Shown: positions 35,142 to 45,438 of the stretch, piece after piece
Numbering within the stretch: the stretch's first letter is position 1
Layout of the letters: every line of letters begins with the position of its first letter
DNA from: Lactifluus volemus
Taxonomy: Eukaryota; Basidiomycota; Agaricomycetes; Russulales; Russulaceae
Assembly (NCBI GenBank): GCA_022376515.1
Contig: WTXI01000011.1
Span: 682,001-746,000, forward strand
Length of the DNA: 64,000 nucleotides
Reading direction: 5' to 3'
Program-made: the position numbers and the translations under genes
Notes under the pieces: generated by a model
Told to the model about the DNA's origin: nothing
What the model saw: the letters and a program-made list of their open reading frames with translations, nothing else
Database searches by the model: none

Positions 35142-36415
35142 TTAAGCCTGGAGTTTCTCGCGAAGCACCCTCTTCAAAGTTTCACCATCCTCGGCAAACT
35201 TTTTGATACCCTCATGAAGTTTATCGAAGGCCATTTGTTCCTGAAGAAGCGCCCAGCGGAATTCAGGCTCATTGTTGATGTAAGAAATCTTAGGGATGGG
35301 CTCTGCCTGTGCTGCGGCCTGTGCGCTCAGCCTAGTAGGGACAGGATTAGTGCTGTTCCTGAGCTCCTCAAGGAGCGCGGGTGAGATAGTGAGGAAGTCA
35401 ACGCCAGCGAGCGCCTTGATCTCACCAACCTACGGGAGATAGATGTGAATATGGCGATAATTGGAATAAGAACTTCTGTGGGAATTGATACCGACGTTAC
35501 GGAATGATGCGCCCATCACGATGGTCTTGTAACCATGCTGCTTGTAATAATTGAAGATACGCTTGACAGACTGTACACCAGGGTCTTCATCACCTTCGTA
35601 AGTCTTCCCAGTCGACTTCTTGTACCAGTCGAGGATCTGATGCAGCAGCAAGGATAGTCAGCTTATATAATATGACGGAGGGCGAAGCATATTAATGCCG
35701 TACTCGGCCAACGAATGGGGAGATCAGAGTGACACCCGCCTCCGCGCAAGCAACAGCTTGGCCGAAGCCAAAGAGAAGGGTGAGGTTGCAGTGAATGCCC
35801 TCATCGCGTTCGAGCTCGCGGGCAGCCTGAATGCCTTCCCAGGTAGATGCGATTTTAATGAGCACGCGTTCTTTCTTGATTCCGACAGATTCGTAAAGCG
35901 AAATGAGGTGTCTGGCCTTGGCCTTGGTGGCTTCTTTGTCAAAGGAGAGACGGGCATCGACCTCGGTGGAGACGCGGCCGGGGATGATCTTGAGGATCTC
36001 TTTTCCGAATTCGACAAGCTGCAATGGCCCGTAAGTGAGTAGAGACATAAGGTTGCGCTCCGAGAACGCACCAAGCGATCGGTCGCGGCGTCGACTTGTT
36101 CGTCGATGGTCCGACCTTTTCCTCTACCATATGCGATTGCGACATCAATCAAACCAGCGTATGCGGGTTTGTTCGCCGCCGCAAGCAATAACGATGGATT
36201 TGTCGTCGCATCCTACCGCAATATAAGCCCAAAACTGAGGTATAATCACATTGGTCATCTATCGGCTTGCCTGGGGCTTGTAGACGTCGATGGCTTAATT
36301 CGATTGTTAGGTAGAGAAGGGTACTGTGAGAAAAAGAGAGCCTACCTCCAAAGTCGCCAGAGTCTGAGACGACGACTGTTCCTGTCTGCTTGAGTTGATC
36401 GAGTGAGGTGGTCAT
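35142..36415 (-). CDS. TAL1: Transaldolase, 325 aa
   Basis: Exons 36415-36346, 36293-36271, 36212-36072, 36018-35704, 35636-35496 and 35429-35142 total exactly 326 codons with the stop. Landmarks: [33 protein letters not shown] (Asp and Asn/Thr of the active-site entrance), [35 protein letters not shown] (catalytic Schiff-base Lys in LIKIAST), [39 protein letters not shown] and [17 protein letters not shown]. It is an enzyme of the non-oxidative pentose phosphate pathway that transfers dihydroxyacetone units between sedoheptulose-7-P and glyceraldehyde-3-P. Intron 2 (36270-36213) begins with GC (CAG/GCAAGC), a GC-AG intron. Exon 2 is only 23 nt. Confidence 0.95.
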
Positions 36416-37389
36416 GTTTCAAGGAAGTGAAAGTCAGTCTCCGAGTCCAACCGGGCCTTTGTAAGGTGGCGCATGCTGCGCAATCATCCTGCTCTGTTAA
36501 ATTGGTTAGTCAGCGCTTGCCACACGACCACGGGTGCTAACTCACAAACCAAAAAAAGGTTCCGGATGCATACTTCATACGCCAAAACAAAATATTTTGG
36601 ATAGCCCAGCACTTTCGCGCTCTCGTTATCCCTTTCAACCCTAACCCAGATCCGCATCCAAGTTGCTGCTGTTGCCATTTGTGATTGGTTAGTACCACGT
36701 GACGACAACAACCTAAGTTACGCCATTACAGCGCAAAACTTTCGCAAAGCTATATGAGGGGTCCGGAGTCCCTCTGTGGTTCCATTGATGATCCTATCCA
36801 CCGTCTTCTGAAGTTATCTGGTTTAAGAACAGACCTGACTTCATGAACAAGTTGAGGACGCACCATGTGTAAGCCGGTCTGCCAAGGTAAGCTGCACTTT
36901 CCTTATTTTCACCAAGATTTTCACCACACAACACAATTTGAAGTACCAGTGATTGAATTGGCCCGTCTGGCATATGGAACACTGGCAGTATGAGTTCAGA
37001 TCATCAGAGACCTGTTTGCCTTGGAGTGTGGGGCATACTGTAATATCGGTGTGGAAGCCATGCACTTTCCGCTTCCACGTCCGACGCACGATCGGGTAAT
37101 GCAAAACTTTTACTTTTAGAACTATACCACTCTAAGTTTAGATCAAGTGTAATGTCCCTGATTTATTCAAGTGACAGCTGACACTCAGCTGACCGATTGT
37201 GTCATGTCACCATCAGAGAGCAGACGGAGCATCGTAATTATTACTGTACAAGTACATGCGGACGGGACGTTACTAGACTCACTACTGCCACACGCAGAAT
37301 TAGCTCGAATACACTGGCAGTAGATAACTTTGCACAAAGCTCGGGATTCGGCGAAGGTGATCAGCATGACAACAAATTCATTCAGGGCT
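36416..37389. other. Intergenic stretch, no supported gene
   Basis: Upstream of transaldolase and downstream of the minus-strand NADAR gene. Short open frames without domains. No repeat or RNA gene recognised. Confidence 0.45.
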
Positions 37390-38331
37390 CTATTGCGAAT
37401 CTCTCAGCCGCGATCGCAAGCGCATCAGTGCCTTTCCTAGCTCATTCTTGCCCTGACCATTCCTTCCGATTCCCCAAAACGAGTCGTCCTGTTCCTTGAA
37501 TTCAGTCCACCAAAATACCGCATCGTGTGAAAAGTAAGACGCGCACAGAACTGTCTTCGATAAGCTCCCGTTCGCCTGTTCCGAGGAGTTGCTCCCGTAA
37601 GTCCACGTGCTGCGTGAACTTTGCATAGAGTACCACATCCATGACCTCAACGTTTACGTCAAACCAGTCATGCCTCTGGTGTTCGCGGTGAGATCCTGCC
37701 TCATCGCGGGCCGTGCGGGCACTAGGTTGCGTCCGGATGTGTTCGGCTAGCCTCGAATCGGTGGTCATAAACTTGAATGCCTGAAAGACTGCTCAAAGTG
37801 CCATTCCGTTACTATTCATGCAGTAAACGATCACGACGCACGATGTTCGGCAGTGGGGTAGATCTTTCCTTCATACTCTACCGAGTGAAGTGAGAAATTC
37901 GTAAACCTGAATACATGTATGAAAAAACAGCTTTTGAGGATAGTAGTGCTAGCGCACTCGTAAAAAGGCTTGCCACGGTGATAGAAATATATCGGTGAGG
38001 TATCTGGATGAGATACGGCAATTACATCTTTTGAAAGATAGTCCGATTAGTACTGTACCTAGATGCGGCGATCAAGGAAGAAGCGAATACCCTTGCAGCG
38101 CGAACACCTTGAATGATGTCCCTCATCCCCGTCAACGTCCATTGGAGTTGGCTCACTGACAGTCCTGCGCCTCGATTTCCCAGATCTTTTTTCATGACGC
38201 TCTGTTTCTGAAGCTTTAGAAGAAGTGAACCAGTCGAGAATAGATGACATTCTACTGAGTTGCCAGTGGATATCGCGGAGGAGTCGAGACAATAAGATCG
38301 ATTGATCAATCTGGAATTTCCTGGTGTCCAC
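37390..38331 (-). CDS. NADAR-domain protein (YbiA/DUF1768 family), 232 aa
   Basis: Exons 38331-38091, 38003-37958, 37906-37842, 37788-37547 and 37494-37390 sum to exactly 233 codons. A variable N-terminus (MDTRKFQIDQSILLSRLL..., with a CSRCK pair) precedes the NADAR domain: PIYFYHRGKPFYEFTNFS, VEYEGKIYPTAEHLFQAFKF, a helix DWFDVNVEVMDVVLYAKF, LREQLLGTGERELIEDS and DDSFWGIGRNGQGKNELGKALMRLR. Those blocks are the conserved core of the family. Some members remove ADP-ribose from guanine bases in DNA, others act on riboflavin-pathway intermediates (established for bacterial members). Which activity applies here is unknown. It shares an 85-bp upstream gap with a second NADAR gene on the other strand. 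The first intron is long (87 nt), so the N-terminus is less certain. Confidence 0.82.
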
Positions 38332-38416
38332 GACTTGATATCCTCCACGTGATCTCTCCTCTTAAGTTAGAGCCGCCGGCAGCCCTCAACCTCGAGTCGT
38401 AAAGGACCGTTTGAAT
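38332..38416. promoter_or_regulatory. Compact 85-bp divergent intergenic region between the two NADAR genes
   Basis: The two predicted start codons face away from each other across 85 bp, so the genes must share a bidirectional promoter or have starts inside each other's transcribed region. No consensus box is evident. Confidence 0.4.
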
Positions 38417-39285
38417 ATGCCTGCTTTCCTTCATAGCATCACCCTCATATTTTCTCCTCCCAATGGTGATGATATGACAACTTCGCGGCACCGAACAGAG
38501 TCGTCCAGACCGGCACGTACCCGAAGTGGAAGTCCTCCGAGCCTGGGCCCCAGCTCTGAAGCACCCATCTATTTCTACGATTCCAATAAACCCTACTACG
38601 AGTCAGCGAAGCCACAATTTTGCGTGCTCATACACTCATGCTCAGCTCGTCGCTAGACTCACTTGCTTTTCCGACTACCCGGTCGAATATCACGGACACA
38701 TCTATCCGACCGCCGAGCACCGTAGGCTTTCTTCCATAGAAAGCAAATAAAAGCATATAATTAGCGACATTTCTGTAGTCTTCCAAGCCTTCAAATTTAT
38801 GGACGTCGATCCAGAGCTCGCACGACGTATCCGAAGGCTGCCTACCGGCCGCATGGCCCAAGAGGAGGCAAAGAGACAGTGCACCGACAGCGCGCGGACT
38901 GGCTAAACGTCAATATCGCCATGATGGATACGGTGCTGGAGGCAAAGTTTTCACAGCACCGTTCCCTGCGTCGCCTGCTCAGAAGCACCGGCTCTCGCCA
39001 ACTGATAGAGGACAGCCCGGTACGTTTACTACTTCTGAGTCGCCCTCAAAGGGGTCACATTACGATGGCAGATGATTCTTTCTGGGGGATCGGGAGTGAT
39101 GGTCGAGGCCGTAATGAGCTCGGTAAGGCGCTCATGCGTTTACGGGGAGATTGTAAGCTCGTCCGAGGCACTGAGATTTCAGATTTCGTACTTACAATCT
39201 AGCCTATCTTTTTTTTGTTGGTAAATTCATCCAGGAGCGGGAGGAGCGCCGTTGTGTGAACCTCCACGTGATGAGAGGAACATGA
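38417..39285 (+). CDS. NADAR-domain protein, frame broken by one base
   Basis: Exons 38417-38601, 38657-38721, 38779-39152 and 39203-39285. It starts MPAFLHSITLIFSPPNG and has a Ser/Arg-rich linker. The NADAR core follows: APIYFYDSNKPYYE, CFSDYPVEYHGHIYPTAEH, FQAFKFMDVDPELARRIRR, DWLNVNIAMMDTVLEAKF, RLLRSTGSRQLIEDSPV and DDSFWGIGSDGRGRNELGKALMRLR. The frame changes at 38877-38879: EEAKRQ reads on to a stop, while the next frame continues HRQRADWLNVN. Adding one base makes exactly 236 codons. The segment between EDSPV and ADDSFW corresponds to an intron in the divergent paralog but here stays open. It is followed after 62 bp by the PARP gene on the same strand. Confidence 0.75.
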
Positions 39286-39347
39286 GGATACTAGTAATCG
39301 ATCCAATCGATTGAATGAATGAATGACCCTTTCACTTACCTTCACCA

Positions 39348-41213
39348 ATGTGTTCAGACACTCAACGAGCTTCAACAACGCAGTGCAAATATCCTGATTG
39401 TACGAAGGCTGTCTGGAGAGATCCTGATGGGTCATACTCTTCCTTTTGCGGGAACTACCACCGTTTGGCGATGGCGAACCATCCCAGATCGCAGACTCGG
39501 ATGTGCCAGGTTGGACGCTGTGCCCGATTCCGTATGTTTAGTACCTTATTGACACTCCGGAGAAAAGAATTGCAACGCAAGGCCGTGTATATCGAGAACG
39601 GACGGGGTAAGTGCTCTTTGTGGCGAAGCTGCGCATCATGAACGAAGCGCTCTATGCATTTAGCCCACGATTTTTGTGGACAACGGTGCGCAAGGGAGTT
39701 CCAAAACAATGGCAGGCGCCCGGCGAACTCGAGGACAAGCCCGACTCTTGACGAAAGTTCATGTATGATTCCCGGATGTCAAAGACCAGTATATGTCGAC
39801 GCTGATGGAAACAAATCGAATTTTTGTTCCCATCGTCATAGACGGTAAATTCCTTACTGGATATGAAACCACTCAGCTGAGATGCGCAATTGCTAGGGAT
39901 GCAGTTCGTACTGGCTTAGCCGATGCTTGCCTTCGGTACGCGGATTCGCAGGACCCGCCTAAAATAACACTTTACTGACAAGTGACGTCAAGTTGTAAGG
40001 AGATGCCAACAATCGAGGTTGGCGGGAAGCAAAGTGACTTTTGTTCTAAGCGTTGCAGTACGGCCGGCTCAGCAACGGTCAGTTAGCCCATCAGCAGAGA
40101 GGTTGTTGCCTTTCGAGAGCATCATTAACAATCCGCCTCATCAGTGCCAATGATCCTAGAAATTCCCAAAAGAAATTCAATATACGAGGATGGTGAGTCA
40201 TAATGGATGTTCATTACCTGCTCCTTACACAGACATGGTATACTGCAGTTGCGAAACAGTTTACAGAGAAATGGATGCACCCGACGCCGCAAAAGCCAAC
40301 GGTGGTCAACGTCCGGACATTCTGTTTAGGACGTAATGATTGTCTCTGACAGCGTGCCTGTTTAGCTTTGGAAAATCTACGGAGATGGGTCTATTCGTGA
40401 TCGATTCTCTCGCTATCAGCAAGTCTAAACGTAAAACTGATCATACGTACACTGACTTTGGGCGCATTAGGCTAGAGGCGGAGCGCCGTACTGGCCTGTC
40501 CAACGGGAACACACGCCGCCGCTTTCATGGCACTATCAGGGCATGCTGCTTGGGGGACTCGTCCACTGACAGTGCACTTTGCACGCAGAGTACATGCAAC
40601 GTGTGCAAGATTATCCAGGTACTACCTGTACACGTACACGTGCCAAGTGCGGCCTTGTACTTAGGTCACCTTTGTTTTTCAGAGCTCCTTTCAACTTGAT
40701 CGTGTGGGTCAACGTACAACCTTTCATCGATTCGGATCCGGTATCTATACGTCTGCGACATCATCCAAAGTTTGCTTGTATTGCGTTTCCAGGTTCAATG
40801 TTCTGAAACGTGTCTATAGGCAAACGATTATTACGGTGGGAGCACGTCTCCAAACAAGGCAATGCTTTTGAATGATGTTGTCATGGGCAAAGCAATCAAA
40901 CTTACCACAACAAACACGACCCTGACGCAGGTGCGGTACCTGAATCCCACGAGAATTCTCTTGGCTTCATGGAGTATATATACAGCCGCCAGCGGGTTAT
41001 GATGCAGTAATTGGTGAACCCGGAGGCGATTTGAACTACGACGAGTGCATTGGTGCGTCCCGAGTAGCCAGAGATGGGTTGATTATTGAGGCTCATGCTG
41101 ATCACAGTGTATAATGTGAGTGGGCGCAACATGTTATCGACATGAGGCCTGCTAAACTTGACGTCGGAAAGAATGATGCGATTCGTGCTTCCTTCCTCAT
41201 TGTGTACAGATAA
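39348..41213 (+). CDS. Zinc-knuckle PARP-type ADP-ribosyltransferase
   Basis: ATG 39348 opens into four cysteine modules. First: CKYPDC...SFCGNYH. Second: CQVGRC...HDFCGQRC. Third: CMIPGC...NFCSHRH. Fourth: CLRC...DFCSKRC (its CxxC is formed across an intron). They look like small zinc ribbons. A linker (LEIPKRNSIYED) leads into a PARP-like catalytic domain: FTEKWMHPTPQKPTVVN, WKIYGDGSIRDRFSRYQ, RRRFHGTIRACCLGD, LCTQSTCNVCKIIQSSF, FHRFGSGIYTSATSSK, AMLLNDVVMGKA, GEPGGDLNYDECIVYN and DAIRASFLIVYR. The H-Y-E catalytic triad is present: His in FHGT, Tyr in SGIYTS, Glu in NYDEC. The enzyme should use NAD to ADP-ribosylate a target; the Glu favours polymer or Glu/Ser-type chemistry over strict mono-transfer, but this is inference. 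Boundaries of some small exons around 39532-39600 and 40080-40260 are approximate. Confidence 0.82.
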
Positions 41214-41525
41214 GAGAGTTCGGAGCCAGTGTCAAAAAAAAATAAGTCGTTCAATAACTAGGCGCTTGAATATGATTATACAGCATTGAAGTGCTGTATA
41301 GCTTGCAATGTGTGTGACACTGTGAAGCTTTGCTTGAAACCACATGGAACATGAAGGCATTTATAAAGAGCCGATATCAACCTGCATACGTAATACTAAA
41401 AATCTGGCATAAGCGCAGCCCGAGCCGACAGGTTGCTTCTCACGTCACAGAAGGTTGACCCAATCAGAAACATACAATACAGTAAAGAATCCGAGTGCTT
41501 CAACAGGTTCTCATCTCCCACAACG
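41214..41525. other. Intergenic stretch with a small hairpin
   Basis: Holds a perfect 9-bp inverted repeat with a 6-nt loop at 41277-41300 (TATACAGCA / TGCTGTATA), possibly in the 3' end of the PARP transcript. No gene seen. Confidence 0.4.
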
Positions 41526-42299
41526 ATGGCTGACAATCAAGCATCTATTATTATAGTCATGGTGAGCTTTCACTGGTCCAGCGCGACAGCAGCTCACTTG
41601 GAAGGCACGGCGTAATCATAATAGGGCGTATCGGGAAGTGGCAAAACAACTTTGGGCGCTGCGCTGGCCGGTGCCCTCTCATTCCCATTCATTGACGCCG
41701 ACGACCTACACCCGCAGTCTAACAAGGACAAGATGTCCCAGGGGAAGCCGCTCACGGATGCAGATCGCGCCCCGTGGCTTGTGAACGTGCGAAAAGTTGC
41801 TGTGGATACGAGTCATGCGACCTTACAGATCAAGGCACGCAGGGCACGGGCGGGCGTGGTCGTGGCCTGTTCGGCGCTTAAGAAGAGCCATCGGGAGGTG
41901 TTGCGTGGAGAGCGCGCCGAACTCGACCTCCGTAAAGAACCGAAAGATAGGGTTCGGAGCGAAGACGGGGGTGTAGATCTAAAAGGGGAGGAAGACCAAG
42001 AAGAGAGTGTCGGGGATCATCAAACGGTACCGCCACAGCCGTTATCGGCAAGCTCACCTCGGCTTGTGACGTTTTTTGTGCATCCGTCCGGGCCGTATAA
42101 TGTGTTGTTTGAGCGCATGACGGCACGCGGATCACATTTTATGAAGGCGGGGATGCTTAGGTCGCAATTTGATACGCTGGAAGATCCTACAGATACGGGT
42201 GAGACGGGAATCATAAACGTCGGGTTGGAGGGAAGCCTTGAGGAGCAAGTGCGGGCTGTATTAGAAGAATTGAGAGCTGTCGGAGCTACGCCATCGTAG
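41526..42299 (+). CDS. Gluconokinase (GntK-type shikimate-kinase fold), 236 aa
   Basis: A 36-nt first exon (41526-41561) ending in Met is spliced to 41625-42299, creating the P-loop MGVSGSGKTTLG. It is followed by FIDADDLHPQSNKDKMSQGKPL and DADRAPWL, the hallmark of gluconate kinases, then GVVVACSALKKSHREVLRG, FFVHPSGPYNVLFERMTAR, GSHFMKAGMLRSQFDTLEDP and a C-terminal helix. It phosphorylates gluconate to 6-phosphogluconate using ATP, feeding the pentose phosphate pathway (transaldolase lies 5 kb away). Between HREVLRG and TFFVHP there is a polar, low-complexity insert of about 45 residues (acidic, KEPKDRVRSEDGG...) not usual in the family, which is normally 170-190 aa. Confidence 0.9.
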
Positions 42300-42781
42300 T
42301 TGCCGCATTATGGCTCAGTGTATTCTCAAGGCTACCCATAATTGGTTTAATCCTATATCATTAGAGGCGTCACACGGCGGCCATACATGTGCTGCGTGGT
42401 TGATGCGAGGCAATTTGCGCCAAGGGAGATAGCTCAACTCAGGTACAGCGCCGGCCGTAACCGTGTTGACAGTTTCTAGATGATATTGGGTGAAATTGGG
42501 CGAGCGCGCCAATCGGAATTCGGTTGCGGTGCATAAAAGGTAGCCGCCAAGAGATATACAAAAAAAAATAGGGAAAAAAGGGAAAAAGGGTGAAAGTGAC
42601 AGGGAGGCGTAGACCTGTACAGTCGGGGTAAGAGCTCCATTTCTAGTCGTGTTGTTCCTCACCAGAACGACGACTTAGTTACCCGTTCACGTTTTGCTCT
42701 TCCTCTCCTTCCCTCCCTCCTTCCCCTTGGTCTCTTTCACCCACCGTCGACCCCCTCCTTTCATCACCTTCGTGCCACGCA
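42300..42781. other. Intergenic stretch
   Basis: Contains an A-rich run (42560-42590) and a CT-rich promoter-like tract (42690-42770) immediately before the next start codon, typical of fungal promoters. No gene. Confidence 0.5.
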
Positions 42782-43630
42782 ATGTTGCCGTCGTCCTTGG
42801 TCAACACGAATCCCTTCGAAGTACCACCAGATTTGTCAAGGTCAGCGACACCAACACCGGCACCGACGTCCCCACCGACACCGTCCCCTGATGCTTCCAC
42901 TTCCGCACTCCCTCGCGTTCCATCCTCTCCTCTCGCCCTCGATGCCTCGCAGCCAACACCGGATCAATTGTCGACAAAACCACCCACTCGCTCTTTATCT
43001 TCCACGTTTGCGCCGTCCCCCCTGAACCCCAACGCAACCCTTTCCTCTCCATATCCCATTCCACGGCCCAACAGACCCCTCTCCACATCTAATAGAGGGA
43101 GCGTTTACCTCAACCGAATCGCATCGGAAGACTCGCAGGCTCTTGGTTCCCAACAAGCCTCCCAACGCGCTTCCATGGTTTTGTGGCGACTGGCCACAGA
43201 CGACGATCAAGGCGATCTCATGCCTCCCCGTCCTTTGGGTCCCGACAACCGTGCCTCGGTCGTGTCCACTATCTCAGGGGAGTCCATATGGTCCCTCTCA
43301 ACGGACTCGAAGTACCCTTCTGCCCCGCCAACGACGAGAGGTTCCCTCGTGCCATATGCGTGGGACCCCTTATTGGACGATGATGTTCCGGATGAAGATG
43401 ATTTCCTCCACCAGCCTGATTCGGTCGACAAGAGGCCCTCCATTCTCAACCCCCGCGGCATTATGAACGTTGGTGTCCTCATTCTCCTCCTTGTCGGTCT
43501 CCTTGCCCTTTTCATCGCATTCCCCGTTATCACTTATGTACATGACAACTCCAACGCCCTTTTTATCGCGGAAACCGGAGGCAACACCCTCGCCGTCCCT
43601 GCCAACAACTCGTCTTCAAGCGCCAGTTAG
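42782..43630 (+). CDS. Single-pass membrane protein resembling the N-terminal part of SKN1/KRE6, 282 aa
   Basis: One intronless frame. A long Pro/Ser/Thr-rich cytosolic region is followed by RASVVSTISGESIWSLSTD, SLVPYAWDPLLDDDVPDEDD and ILNPRGIMNVGVLILLLVGLLALFIAFPVITYV (a transmembrane helix, given here in two parts). A short luminal tail ends at a stop (NNSSSSAS). In basidiomycete Skn1/Kre6 beta-1,6-glucan synthesis proteins, a similar Ser/acidic stretch and helix lead into a GH16-like domain of about 400 residues. That domain is absent: the 1.4 kb downstream encodes nothing like it. This is either a truncated paralog or a distinct anchor-only protein. Function unknown. Confidence 0.6.
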   Translation: MLPSSLVNTNPFEVPPDLSRSATPTPAPTSPPTPSPDASTSALPRVPSSPLALDASQPTPDQLSTKPPTRSLSSTFAPSPLNPNATLSSPYPIPRPNRPLSTSNRGSVYLNRIASEDSQALGSQQASQRASMVLWRLATDDDQGDLMPPRPLGPDNRASVVSTISGESIWSLSTDSKYPSAPPTTRGSLVPYAWDPLLDDDVPDEDDFLHQPDSVDKRPSILNPRGIMNVGVLILLLVGLLALFIAFPVITYVHDNSNALFIAETGGNTLAVPANNSSSSAS

Positions 43631-45079
43631 GACCGAACTACTCGATTGCATCTCCGCTTTTCGCCAAGTTTTTGTCCACCATGTACTTACGAACGGGCTC
43701 GACGACTTCTCACATTGCTCATAGTATACCTTACACATCCTGTATACCTCCCCTTTCACGATACAGGGACGCTTTGTTTACCCGAACGTCCGTGCATCTT
43801 TTACAGACTCTTTTTCGCATAGGTTTCCTATCATTCCCCCCCAGTGCCTGCGGTCGGCATCATTTACCTACTTGCTGTGGTTCGGGCACTTTTACCTCGT
43901 TCCCCGCATAACATACGTTAAGTTATTGAGACCGTTCAAGCAGCGGACACTTTCTACCTTGAACTTTTCTAATCTTTCATAGGACGTAGTGGGACCATTT
44001 TTACGATTCTTTGTTCTTGGCTTTCATTCTTTCACTCTTTTCGCCTCTTTTGTTGGTCTCGGCGGTCGTACGTGATACAGGGGAAAGGGTCAATCAAATC
44101 TGGCACTCGCTCAGTGCCTGTCAGGTGTGGACACTCTGACTGTAGCGCACAAAGAGCTCATTGATAGTCATCTGCTGAAGTTCAGTAATGCCTATTAAAG
44201 GTAGATACAATTCACTATCTTGTAAAGCATCATTTGGACCTTATTTCATAGATTGCAATGCTTCCGTAGTAGAATGTCTGATGACCAAAGTGATTAATCA
44301 TGCAGTCCGCGCTGAGCGCCGAGCGCTGAGATCGCGGCACCCACTTTGACGTCCAACGTCCAACCCTGCCCACGAGGCTCACTAGCGCCCATTTGACAAA
44401 ATCTAATTCTTGAAGTAAACACCGCCTCAACCGGCTCGCGGACACAGGTTTTTGACTGTAAAGTTGACTCTTTCTTTACTCGGGACTGGGGCCCAAGCGC
44501 GGGAATCAAATTTCACACGCCAACCTCCGAGTCGACTGAGGTCACTGAAAAACAAAGGCTAAAAATAACCTCGTTTGCAGACAGCACCGCCCTGCCAGCG
44601 GCGACGACGCGCGCACACCGCAAGTGGCTCCGCCATGACGCTGTTCCACACAGATCCGGATCCAGATCAGATCATGCCTCTCTGAGGTCATGGTTATCAC
44701 ACGATTATAGGGGGTGCCGCTAAATCACCTGGCACTGGACTAGGGCAGGCTGCTCCGTAGTTCGGCAAGCTCTCGAGTCCGCCCCTCCTTGCTTTGTTTG
44801 GCGGTACGACCGAGACATACGGATCATACCAACAACTGTTGGCATGTCACACTGCCAAACCGCCTCGCAAATCAAGTTACATACAAGTCCACGCGTTACT
44901 GTACGTCCGGCGGTTCCGAACAACTCCTATCTTTTGTTTCGGAGCGCCCGAGGTGCCACTCTTCCGGCCTCAGGCAGCGTTTCATGTGGTGAAGAGGTTT
45001 AGGACGCGCTGAGACTGCACTGGGCGTCGTCGACTAGTCTCTGGGACTCCATCACCGCTCTTCGTCATCACACATCAGG
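43631..45079. other. Intergenic stretch, no supported gene
   Basis: T/C-rich sequence after the SKN1-like gene, then mixed sequence with no domain. A region near 44290-44340 has overlapping GCGCTGAG/CGCTGAGCG palindromic words, similar to those near 60020. Confidence 0.4.
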
Positions 45080-45438
45080 TCTTTGGGCGTGGGCCCGGCA
45101 GTCCTCATCTGGCAACTACGGGTCGTCCCGGGCCCGCCACATTTCCATCTACTTGTTCTGCCGGTGAACGCGAGATCGTATCACAGAAGCGTGCGGAAGC
45201 GGACTTTGAGTTGTTGGAAAGGTATCGGATCCTTATGCAAGGAGGCGCATCAAACACGACAGGCATCACGCAAGTCAGGTCTCTCCTTGCCCGAGGTGAG
45301 CAGACCATTTGGGTGAGCACTACAATGGTACTACACTATCTTACGGTAACTATGCAGAATACGTTGGCCCTCTGGGCCAAAAAACAATACCTTTGTATGA
45401 TGAAGTTGATGCAGTTAAAGTTCGTGACGTTCAAATAG
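45080..45438 (+). CDS. Possible fragment of an unrecognised protein
   Basis: From an acceptor (ACATCAG) at 45079 a frame reads about 78 residues, ending in EREIVSQKRAEADFELLERY and MQGGASNTTGITQVRSLLAR. It can splice (donor GTGAGC at 45315, acceptor at 45359) to a last exon with a stop at 45436-45438. The helical, charged segment has normal coding character, but no upstream exon or family is recognised. Could be the relic of a gene. Confidence 0.22.

Noticed and set aside
39286..39347. A single NADAR-PARP fusion gene across the 62-bp gap
   Set aside because: The NADAR frame ends at TGA 39283-39285 and a good ATG at 39348 opens directly into the first zinc module. Possible splices across the gap either meet a stop or break phase. 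A fusion transcript remains testable but is not supported.
44789..45012. Overlapping short + strand frames upstream of 45080
   Set aside because: Two overlapping frames of similar length with no conserved motif; no evidence which, if any, is coding.
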